DNA from: Planctomycetota bacterium
GTDB lineage: Bacteria; Planctomycetota; UBA1135
Reading direction: 5' to 3'
Assembly: GCA_022447335.1 (NCBI GenBank)
Contig: JAKVCF010000067.1
Coordinates: 1 to 11,706 of the forward strand
DNA: 11,706 nt
Part shown: piece by piece, positions 4,841 to 11,439 of the stretch
How the letters are laid out: every line of letters starts with the position of its first letter
How positions within the stretch are numbered: the first letter of the stretch is position 1
Position numbers and translations under genes: made by a program
Notes under the pieces: generated by a model
Told to the model about the DNA's origin: nothing
What the model saw: only the letters and a program-made list of their open reading frames with translations
Databases searched by the model: none

Positions 4841-7222
4841 ATGGCTTCGGAACTCCCTCTCGGCCCGCAAACTGGTGACGATTTGGGTGGCGCTACCCGC
4901 CTCGTGCACGAACTATACGGACTGCATGGCCAGGCAAGCTTTCTGCCAAGTGACCGAGATTGGAACTTTGCTCTGCAATGCGAAAACGAACGCTGGGTCC
5001 TGAAAATCGCCCACGCAAAGGAAGACCGCGGCAGCCTAGACTTCGAACACACAATTCTGGAACGCCTTTCCGGCGCGCTGGACGAAGCGGTTCCGGAAGT
5101 CCGAGATGGACTTTCGGGAGACAACCTCTTTGAGGTTCGCTGCGCAGAGGAACGCCGCTGGGCGCGACTCTTTCGATGGCTTCCAGGAAAAACTTTGGCT
5201 GGCCAGCCAGTCGGCTCAAAGACCTGGTCGAGTTGGGGGAAGATAATTGCGCGAGCCGATCGCGCGTTGGCCGACTTGGATCACCCGCACGCCAATCGAG
5301 CGATGCACTGGGATCTTGCGCAGTCCGCATGGGTCTTTGACGAGCTACAACGGTTGCCGGCTGGCGACAAGCGAGTGGCATCCGAACGCATCACCAGCCA
5401 ATGGTTTGGGGATGTCTGGCCAAGATTGGCGCAGCTGCCACGCCAAGTGTTGCATCACGATGCGAACGAGTTCAATCTGATCGCGAAAGCAGGACAAGAT
5501 GGAGCCGAAGTCACCGGAATCTTTGACTTGGGCGATGCCGTATGCACTGCACGCGTATTCGAGGTTGCAATCGCCTCTGCCTACGCGATGTACCTTGCGC
5601 AGGATTCGGAAGAAGTTTTCGATATCGAGGCCGCCTTTGCGGCGATGACAGAACTAGTTCACTCCTATCACAAAGAGTATCCGCTTAAAGAAGAAGAGTT
5701 TCTCTGCCTCTTCCCTTCAGCCTGTCAGCGCATGGTGATCTCGGCACTAACTGCTCAGATTCGTCTCCGCTCCAAATCAGATCATGAGTACGCAAGCGTG
5801 CATCAGCATCGCGCTTGGACCGCCCTAGAAAGCCTTGCAAATATTTCTCCGACAAAGGTTGAGGCTCGCTTACGTGAAGCTTGCAATCTAGACCCGCACG
5901 GCTCTGCTGAAGGAACTATGCAGGGATGGAAGCGCGTCGATGTAGTCGCCGCGCGCAACGCACATACTGGACCGATGCTTTCGCTTTCCTATCGCGATCC
6001 ACTAGAAATTGTGCGAGGGCGTGGAACAACCTTGATCGACAAGGAAGGGCGAGCGTATCTAGATTGCGTTAATAACGTCAGTCACGTCGGCCATTGCCAC
6101 CCGAAAGTTGTTAAGGCCGCAACTGAGCAAATGGCGCGACTGAATACCAACACGCGCTATCTCTCAGATCTATTTTCCGAGTACTCCTCTCGACTTGCCA
6201 GCCTGTTCAGCGACCCGCTCGAAGTAGTCTTTCTCGTCAACTCAGGCAGTGAGGCCAATGAACTAGCATTGCGCCTTGCCTATGCCGCAACTGGTCGGCG
6301 AGGAGTGATCACCACCACTGCGGGCTATCATGGCAATACCCAAGCTCTGGTCGACGTATCGGCCTATAAGCACGATGGGAAAGGAGGCACTGGGGCCCCC
6401 GATTGGGTCGCCAAAGTCGACAACCCTGACCCCTACCGCGGCCCCTTCAGCAGTGATAATCCCGAGACCGCAGTAGCTTATGCAACACAACTACAGGAAG
6501 CGGATGCGGCTCTCCGCTCACGCGGCTTCGCCGCCGCCGCCTTCTTGATAGAGGCACTCCCAGGATGCGGTGGACAGAACGTGCCGCCACAAGGATATCT
6601 CGCAAGGGCTTTTGACAACGCGCGCGCATTGGGGGCGGTGACGATTGCCGATGAAGTGCAGATCGGATTCGGCCGTGTCGGCAGCCACTGGTGGGCCTAC
6701 GAGGAACAAGGAGCGCGCCCGGACATTGTCACACTCGGCAAACCAATTGGAAATGGTCATCCAATAGGTGCAGTCGTGACTACGCGCAAGATCGCCGAGG
6801 CTTTTCACACCGGAATGGAGTGGTTCAACACTTTCGGTGGCAATCCAGTTAGCTGCGCAACGGGGATTGCCGTGCTCAATGTGATTGAGGAAGAAGGTCT
6901 GCGCGATCGCGCTAGACGAGTCGGGGAACAAATTCGGATAGGACTGCAAGCATTGGCCAAGGAGCATGCCGTCATCGGCGATGTGCGTGGACGAGGCATG
7001 TACTTGGGCGCTGAATTCGTAATCGATCGCGATTCTCGTGAACCAGATGCAGACCGCCTCAAGAAGGTCATTGAGTTCGCACGCAGCCAACGTGTCTTAC
7101 TGTCTTCAGATGGACCAGACTCCAATGTGCTCAAGATCAAGCCGCCAATTGTTTTTGACGAATACGATGCCCAACGCATGCTGACTGTCATATCACACAG
7201 CCTGAAGGCTACGAGCTCTTGA
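4841..7222 (+). CDS. Fused APH-type amino-alcohol kinase / class-III PLP phospho-lyase (aminotransferase fold)
   Basis: This 793-residue protein has two enzyme domains. Residues about 15-335 form an aminoglycoside-phosphotransferase-fold kinase: ATP-site lysine K55 in VLKIAHA, catalytic loop VLHHDANEFN with D207 and N212, and metal-binding IFDLGD at 227-232, followed by RVFEVAIASAYAM. The last stretch strongly resembles human hydroxylysine kinase (HYKK). Residues about 365-790 form a fold-type I PLP enzyme: NSGSEANE (467-474), AGYHGNT (494-500), DEVQIGFGR with D604 and Q607, Schiff-base lysine K634 in TLGKPIGNGH, and FNTFGGNP. GKPIGNGHP is typical of the ethanolamine-phosphate and phosphohydroxylysine phospho-lyases (ETNPPL, PHYKPL). 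In animals kinase and lyase are separate; some bacteria fuse homologues of them, often with a peptidase M23 domain, which is absent here. Inferred role: phosphorylate an amino alcohol, then release phosphate and ammonia to give an aldehyde. A true transaminase is possible. The start follows fumA by 15 bp and has no clear Shine-Dalgarno sequence. Confidence 0.85.
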   Translation: MASELPLGPQTGDDLGGATRLVHELYGLHGQASFLPSDRDWNFALQCENERWVLKIAHAKEDRGSLDFEHTILERLSGALDEAVPEVRDGLSGDNLFEVRCAEERRWARLFRWLPGKTLAGQPVGSKTWSSWGKIIARADRALADLDHPHANRAMHWDLAQSAWVFDELQRLPAGDKRVASERITSQWFGDVWPRLAQLPRQVLHHDANEFNLIAKAGQDGAEVTGIFDLGDAVCTARVFEVAIASAYAMYLAQDSEEVFDIEAAFAAMTELVHSYHKEYPLKEEEFLCLFPSACQRMVISALTAQIRLRSKSDHEYASVHQHRAWTALESLANISPTKVEARLREACNLDPHGSAEGTMQGWKRVDVVAARNAHTGPMLSLSYRDPLEIVRGRGTTLIDKEGRAYLDCVNNVSHVGHCHPKVVKAATEQMARLNTNTRYLSDLFSEYSSRLASLFSDPLEVVFLVNSGSEANELALRLAYAATGRRGVITTTAGYHGNTQALVDVSAYKHDGKGGTGAPDWVAKVDNPDPYRGPFSSDNPETAVAYATQLQEADAALRSRGFAAAAFLIEALPGCGGQNVPPQGYLARAFDNARALGAVTIADEVQIGFGRVGSHWWAYEEQGARPDIVTLGKPIGNGHPIGAVVTTRKIAEAFHTGMEWFNTFGGNPVSCATGIAVLNVIEEEGLRDRARRVGEQIRIGLQALAKEHAVIGDVRGRGMYLGAEFVIDRDSREPDADRLKKVIEFARSQRVLLSSDGPDSNVLKIKPPIVFDEYDAQRMLTVISHSLKATSS

Positions 7223-7316
7223 CGTTCCAAAAAATCAGTAAGAAAAGCTATATAAATACGAAGGATGATCGGAAGCAAATAGGTAGAGAGTCCATGCCCG
7301 AGCTATCTTAGAGCCA
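7223..7316 (+). promoter_or_regulatory. AT-rich gap upstream of the sialidase gene, with a TATCTT box
   Basis: This 94-bp gap is richer in A and T than its surroundings and presumably holds the sialidase promoter. TATCTT at 7304-7309 lies 7 nt before the ATG. As a -10 box it would place the start of transcription at about the ATG, giving a leaderless mRNA, which would fit the absence of a Shine-Dalgarno sequence. No -35 is convincing at 16-18 bp. TATAAA at 7251-7256 is a second possible -10 box. I see no terminator for the upstream gene. Confidence 0.3.
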
Positions 7317-8933
7317 ATGTGCGCCCGCCTCGCCGTAGCGATTCTGCTTCTCAGTTCCTGTGCTATGCGGCAGGCACTTCCCCCCGAGTCCGAACCTCTA
7401 CCTGACGGCTGGAAGCGCACTGAGGCAGGCTTAGTCGGCTCGCCGATGGCGACCCCGCTACCAAGCGGTTGGACCCTTGATACAACGGGATCGCGCGTGG
7501 AAGTCGAGTTCACTCTCGCTGATGCTGGCACTACCGCTGCCTCACTGATGATAGGCAGCAGCCATATTGGCTTCTGTGGACGCGACGGTAGACCCTTCAT
7601 CGAGGGAGCGCTTTTCGGCGGGCGCACCCTCGCACTAGAAATCGATGCCCCACAACCTGGCGAGCGATTCACGATTCGCGTGCTGCGCCAGGGCCAGGAA
7701 CTTCTAATCGATTGGAATGGCAATCTACTACCAGCAGTCCCTAACTCCGACGCTGATTTCGGGCCAGTCAATTTGCGCCCGCACCGCGACACGATGACTG
7801 TACATCGGTTTGAGGTAATCGGTGGTCGCCGCGCGCCCACACGGATTGGCCAATCAGTCGCGGTTTGGAAGTCCGGTGAGGATGGGATTGACACATATCG
7901 CATCCCAGCGCTAATTGTTGCCGCGAACGGAGACCTGCTTGCCTTCGCCGAAGCACGGCACGCCAGCAGCAGCGATGCTGGCGATATTGATTTGGTTATG
8001 AAACGATCACGTGACGGTGGTCGAAGCTGGTCCGAAGCGCAAACAATCTGGAATGAAGGTGTCAACACCTGCGGCAATCCTTGCCCTGTAGTTGATGAGT
8101 TGACAGGTCATATTTTGCTACTTGCAACCCATAATCTGGGACACGACCATGAACGTGAGATCATCGACCGAACATCTGAAGGAACGCGCACTGTCTGGGT
8201 AATGCGCAGCACTGATCACGGAAAAAGCTGGTCAGATCCGGAAGAAATCACCGCTTCGATTAAAAAAGAGAACTGGACTTGGTATGCCACCGGGCCAGGC
8301 GCTGGCATTCAGATGCAACGTGGTGTGCACGAAAATCGACTCGTAATTCCCTGTGACCACATTGAAGCCGAAACCAAACACTACTACTCACATGTAATCT
8401 ATAGCGATGATGGCGGCGCCACGTGGGAACTCGGCGGATCGACCCCGCATCACCAAGTCAATGAATGTGAGGTCGTCGAATTGGAGGACGGTCATCTACT
8501 GCTTAATATGCGTAACTATGACCGTGTGAAGCGCACTCGGCAGCAAGCTTTGAGCGAGGATGGTGGCCAAACTTGGCAGGATCAGCGCCATGTAGAGACC
8601 CTAGTTGAGCCGATCTGTCAGGCAAGCATTCGGCGGCTGCGCTGGGCTGGCCCCAATCAGAGCGGCATATTGCTATTTAGTAATCCAGCCAGCCGGGATA
8701 GCCGCGAGTCTATGACCTTGCGCGCTTCATACGACGACGGCGAGACCTGGGACTGGGAAGCCCTATTGGACCCGGGCCCATCTGCCTATTCCTGCTTACA
8801 AGTGCTTGCCGACGGCAGCGTGATTTGCCTATATGAAGCTGGCGGATACCGCTCAATTCGAGCCCATCGCATCAATAGTTCTGAGCTGCCGACCGCGAGC
8901 TTATCACTAATTGACCAGACTTCGGGACGCTAG
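7317..8933 (+). CDS. GH33-type exo-alpha-sialidase, probable lipoprotein
   Basis: This 538-residue enzyme is expected to release terminal sialic acids from glycoconjugates at the cell surface. The N-terminus is a lipoprotein signal: a short start, hydrophobic 5-12, and lipobox LSSC with C15 as the lipidated residue. Ala at the next position fits outer-membrane sorting. Residues about 30-170 form a beta-rich domain resembling a lectin or concanavalin-like module. The six-bladed propeller follows from about 180: YRIP at 194-197 (R195 of the arginine triad) and five Asp boxes of the S-x-D-x-G-x-[TS]-W type near 231, 298, 363, 413 and 471. Likely catalytic residues are D220 (acid/base), E383 with R399 sixteen residues later (the spacing seen in the Micromonospora enzyme), R463, and Y491 in AYSCLQVLADG. 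The set looks complete. No sialic-acid transport or catabolic gene is nearby. Exact residue assignments other than R195 and the Asp boxes are inferred by spacing. Confidence 0.88.
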   Translation: MCARLAVAILLLSSCAMRQALPPESEPLPDGWKRTEAGLVGSPMATPLPSGWTLDTTGSRVEVEFTLADAGTTAASLMIGSSHIGFCGRDGRPFIEGALFGGRTLALEIDAPQPGERFTIRVLRQGQELLIDWNGNLLPAVPNSDADFGPVNLRPHRDTMTVHRFEVIGGRRAPTRIGQSVAVWKSGEDGIDTYRIPALIVAANGDLLAFAEARHASSSDAGDIDLVMKRSRDGGRSWSEAQTIWNEGVNTCGNPCPVVDELTGHILLLATHNLGHDHEREIIDRTSEGTRTVWVMRSTDHGKSWSDPEEITASIKKENWTWYATGPGAGIQMQRGVHENRLVIPCDHIEAETKHYYSHVIYSDDGGATWELGGSTPHHQVNECEVVELEDGHLLLNMRNYDRVKRTRQQALSEDGGQTWQDQRHVETLVEPICQASIRRLRWAGPNQSGILLFSNPASRDSRESMTLRASYDDGETWDWEALLDPGPSAYSCLQVLADGSVICLYEAGGYRSIRAHRINSSELPTASLSLIDQTSGR

Positions 8934-8980
8934 AAATAAGCAAGCGATGGCCGGATAACTCTACCCGAGGCTCCCTACGC

Positions 8981-9553
8981 TTAGTATCCCGTTCCCATAA
9001 TTCTAAGCTCTTCAGCATGCGGCTTAAGTGCATCGATCAGGAACTGAATGTGGGCCCCTATCTCGACTCCAAGCAACCGGGCACCTTCGGTAACTTCAAA
9101 CCGATCAACGCCGGCGGCAAACTTCTTGTCCTTGAGCTTCTTCTTAACGCTCTTCGGAGTGAGCGAAGTGATACCGTCAGGACGCAGATAGCAGCAGGCC
9201 ATAATCAACCCAGTCAGCTCATCACAAGCGAGTAGCGCCTTGTCCAGATCGGACTTGTACTCCTTGCCCCACTGGGTGTAATGCGCAGAAATAGCATACG
9301 CGAGTTCGCCTTCCTGCCGCTCTTCTAGCCAGGAAACAATGCGATTCGGATGCTCTTCCGGCCACTGCTCGTAGTCAGCATCATGCAACATGCCAGCGAT
9401 ACCCCACTCCTCAGCAACTTCTGGACCCGGCCCATAACGCTCAGCAGCCGCGCGCATCGTCACTTCGACTGCGCGCGCATGGCGTAGCAGCGAATCAGAT
9501 TTGGTCCACTCCTCAAGTTGAGCCTGAGCTTCGTCACGAGTGATCGAGTTCAT
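8981..9553 (-). CDS. HD-domain metal-dependent phosphohydrolase-like protein
   Basis: This 190-residue cytoplasmic protein belongs to a widespread bacterial family of small HD-domain proteins. Candidate metal ligands follow the HD order: H25 in LLRHARAVE, H57-D58 in GMLHDADYE, H68 or H91 (ISAHYTQW), and D111 in ACDELTGL. The C-terminal LTPKSVKKKLKDKKFAAGVDR and the following LGVEIGAHIQFLIDAL are characteristic of this family, whose substrate is not established. No signal peptide or second domain is seen. It is convergent with the sialidase gene, with 47 bp between the stops and no evident terminator, and divergent from the DUF885 gene. There is no Shine-Dalgarno sequence. A TACAAT box lies 6 nt upstream of the ATG, consistent with leaderless translation. 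Confidence 0.85.
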   Translation of the reverse strand: MNSITRDEAQAQLEEWTKSDSLLRHARAVEVTMRAAAERYGPGPEVAEEWGIAGMLHDADYEQWPEEHPNRIVSWLEERQEGELAYAISAHYTQWGKEYKSDLDKALLACDELTGLIMACCYLRPDGITSLTPKSVKKKLKDKKFAAGVDRFEVTEGARLLGVEIGAHIQFLIDALKPHAEELRIMGTGY

Positions 9554-9559
9554 ACTGAA

Positions 9560-9565
9560 ATTGTA
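9560..9565 (-). promoter_or_regulatory. -10-like TACAAT immediately upstream of the HD-domain gene
   Basis: The minus strand reads TACAAT, then 6 nt, then the ATG at 9553. The box matches five of six bases of the sigma-70 -10 consensus. Its position would put the first transcribed base on the A of the start codon. No good -35 is found 16-18 bp upstream. Together with the missing Shine-Dalgarno sequence this suggests a leaderless mRNA. Confidence 0.4.
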
Positions 9566-9604
9566 TCCGCCGCGAATAGTCCCACAGGTTCCTGGGCAGG
9601 TGAT

Positions 9605-9642
9605 TTGTCAGCGATACGAATACCCCCCTGACCTACTGACAA
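9605..9642. repeat. Inverted repeat TTGTCAG-N24-CTGACAA in the HD/DUF885 divergent region
   Basis: TTGTCAG (9605-9611) and CTGACAA (9636-9642) are perfect 7-bp inverted half-sites whose centres are 31 bp apart, about three helical turns. An additional CTGAC occurs at 9628-9632. Placement between two divergent genes suits binding of a dimeric or paired regulator that could act on both. It is also possible as an RNA stem with a 24-nt loop. No known operator is recognised. The remainder of the 134-bp gap holds no reading frame. Confidence 0.4.
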
Positions 9643-9665
9643 CGAATGGTAAGCGGCAATTGATG

Positions 9666-9682
9666 CAGCCTTCGCTAGGCTG
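9666..9682 (+). repeat. Hairpin just upstream of the DUF885 start codon
   Basis: CAGCCT (9666-9671) and AGGCTG (9677-9682) form a perfect 6-bp stem around TCGCT, ending 5 nt before the ATG at 9688. There is no Shine-Dalgarno sequence. The right arm includes TAGGCT (9676-9681), which could instead be a weak -10 box placed 6 nt before the ATG. The two readings exclude each other: a transcript starting at the ATG would not contain the hairpin. Confidence 0.4.
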
Positions 9683-9687
9683 GCGTA

Positions 9688-11415
9688 ATGTTCCGGATCC
9701 CCCACCTCCTCCTAACTTCAAGCTTGCTCGCTGTGACCTTGTTGGTCAGCGCCCGCCCTGCTCTGGCCCAAACGGAGGCCAGCCGCCCTGCCTCTATGGC
9801 GGAATTCATTGCACAGTATCAAGCGGACAGCAACGCGCTAGACAGGCTGTTCCCTTTTCCGTTCTCGGATTACCGAACCCTCGCTCATAACCAACTCGTA
9901 AACGAATGGCGCAAGCAACTCAAAATGGTCGACTTCGAGGCCTTATCGCGATCCGAACGCATCGACTGGCACCTACTGAAGGATCGCATTGAGGATGACA
10001 GTCGTCAGATGGATATCGAACTGGCACGCCGGACAGAGATCGCGCCACTCATGCCTAAAATTTCTCCCCTACTTGAACGCTTGCACGATCATACCGAGCG
10101 CCGCTTCGCCGACGGACGGACGACGGCGATCGCCTTTGAAGAAGTACGACTATCGGTAAGAAACAAGCAGGAAGCGCTCTTGGAAGAGCGGCCGAATATT
10201 AGTGCGGCTCTTGGTCGGCGCGCAGGCGGAACAATCGATCAATTACGCCGCGCTACCAGTGACTGGATGCGATTCTATGCCGAGTACGACCCGGAGTTCA
10301 CTTGGTGGTGTACGCAGCCTTGGGAAAGCCTTGAGGAGGAACTCCGATCTTTCGCAATCTTCCTCGAACAGGACCTTGGCGGTGTACTCCCCGGCGATAC
10401 GGACACCCTGGTAGGCGACCCAATTGGTAGAGAAGCGCTGCAACAGGCGCTCTATGCTGAGCGCATTCCATATACACCAGAAGAACTAATCGCAATCGCC
10501 GAGCGCGAGTTTATCTGGTGCACCGAAGAGCGCACTAAAGCCGCCAACGAGATGGGGCTTAACGGCGATTGGCGCTCAGCTCAGGAGAAGGTCAAAGATA
10601 TACATCCTGAACCGGGCGATCAGCCGGCAATCATCAAGATGCTGGCAGACGAAGCAGTCACCTTCTTGGAAGATCGTGATCTGCTCACCATCCCAGATCT
10701 GTGCAAATCCGTTTGGCGAATGGAGATGATGACACCAGAGCGCCAAAAGTTCACGCCTTACTTCACTGGTGGAGAAGTAGTTTCGATCAGTTATCCAACA
10801 GAAGGCATGGACCACGCAGACAAGCTCATGTCGATGCGCGGCAATAACCTTCATTACTCGCGTGCGGTTGTACACCACGAACTCATCCCAGGCCACCACC
10901 TACAAGGCTACATGGCGCAACGCTGGAATACCCAGCGCCGCATGTTCCGTTCGCCTTTCTTGATCGAAGGCTGGGCACTCTACTGGGAGATGCGCCTTTA
11001 TGACATGGGCTTTCCAACCATGCCCGAAGATCGTATTGGCATGCTGTTCTGGCGCTCACACCGCTGTGCACGCATTATCTTTTCTCTCAAATTCCACCTA
11101 GGCGAATGGGGCCCACAAGAGTGCATTGATTTCCTAGTTGAAAACGTCGGCCACGAGCGCCGGAACGCCACTGCCGAGGTGCGCCGTTCAATCCAGGGCG
11201 GCTACGGCCCGCTTTACCAAGCAGCCTATATGACCGGTGGCCTTCAACTACTCGCACTGCACAAGGAGCTTGTGATCAATGGCCCCTACAGCGAGAAACA
11301 GTTTCATGACGCCGTACTCCGCCAAAACTCAATTGCAATCGAATACCTGCGCGCCGCCCTCAACGACAAGCCGCTGACCAAAAACTTCCCCGTGGCCTGG
11401 CGCTTCGCAGACTAA
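9688..11415 (+). CDS. Secreted DUF885 protein, putative metallopeptidase
   Basis: This 575-residue protein belongs to the DUF885 family (PF05960), thought from its motifs to be zinc peptidases. A Sec signal peptide is clear: hydrophobic residues 7-20 and a likely cleavage after A27 (ARPALA before QTEAS), so it is periplasmic or exported. There is no lipobox. The family metal motif is HHELIPGHHLQ at 396-406, with H397, E398, H403 and H404 available. It is followed by the downstream glutamate motif EGWALYWE at 427-434, as expected. The N-terminal part is mostly helical. Length is typical of the family. The gene appears monocistronic, diverging from the HD-domain gene. The start is supported by the signal peptide. 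Substrate is unknown; peptide scavenging is a guess from family and location. Confidence 0.9.
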   Translation: MFRIPHLLLTSSLLAVTLLVSARPALAQTEASRPASMAEFIAQYQADSNALDRLFPFPFSDYRTLAHNQLVNEWRKQLKMVDFEALSRSERIDWHLLKDRIEDDSRQMDIELARRTEIAPLMPKISPLLERLHDHTERRFADGRTTAIAFEEVRLSVRNKQEALLEERPNISAALGRRAGGTIDQLRRATSDWMRFYAEYDPEFTWWCTQPWESLEEELRSFAIFLEQDLGGVLPGDTDTLVGDPIGREALQQALYAERIPYTPEELIAIAEREFIWCTEERTKAANEMGLNGDWRSAQEKVKDIHPEPGDQPAIIKMLADEAVTFLEDRDLLTIPDLCKSVWRMEMMTPERQKFTPYFTGGEVVSISYPTEGMDHADKLMSMRGNNLHYSRAVVHHELIPGHHLQGYMAQRWNTQRRMFRSPFLIEGWALYWEMRLYDMGFPTMPEDRIGMLFWRSHRCARIIFSLKFHLGEWGPQECIDFLVENVGHERRNATAEVRRSIQGGYGPLYQAAYMTGGLQLLALHKELVINGPYSEKQFHDAVLRQNSIAIEYLRAALNDKPLTKNFPVAWRFAD

Positions 11416-11439
11416 CATTCGCCCTCGCTAGCTTTCTCC

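Noticed and set aside
5870..5940. Frameshift or separate gene boundary between the kinase and aminotransferase domains
   Set aside because: The frame is continuous through the linker (about residues 335-365), and both domains are complete, so a true fusion is the simpler reading.
7219..7257. TTGACG (7219-7224) with TATATA/TATAAA (7249-7256) as a sigma-70 promoter for the sialidase gene
   Set aside because: The spacing is 24-26 bp, well outside 16-18 bp, and TTGACG overlaps the preceding stop codon. The two elements cannot work together as a standard promoter.
7235..8077. Minus-strand open frame of 280 codons opposite the sialidase gene
   Set aside because: Its product is Ser/Arg/Pro-rich low-complexity sequence typical of antisense reading, while the plus strand encodes clear sialidase motifs.
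8934..8980. Bidirectional terminator between the convergent sialidase and HD-domain genes
   Set aside because: Only a weak AAGCG/CGCTT pair with a loop of about 30 nt is visible, and there is no T-run on either strand.
9581..9596. CAGG/CCTG inverted repeat upstream of the HD-domain gene as another start-proximal hairpin
   Set aside because: It lies about 30 nt from the start codon, and its loop is either too small or its stem only 4 bp, so it does not fit the pattern seen at other starts.
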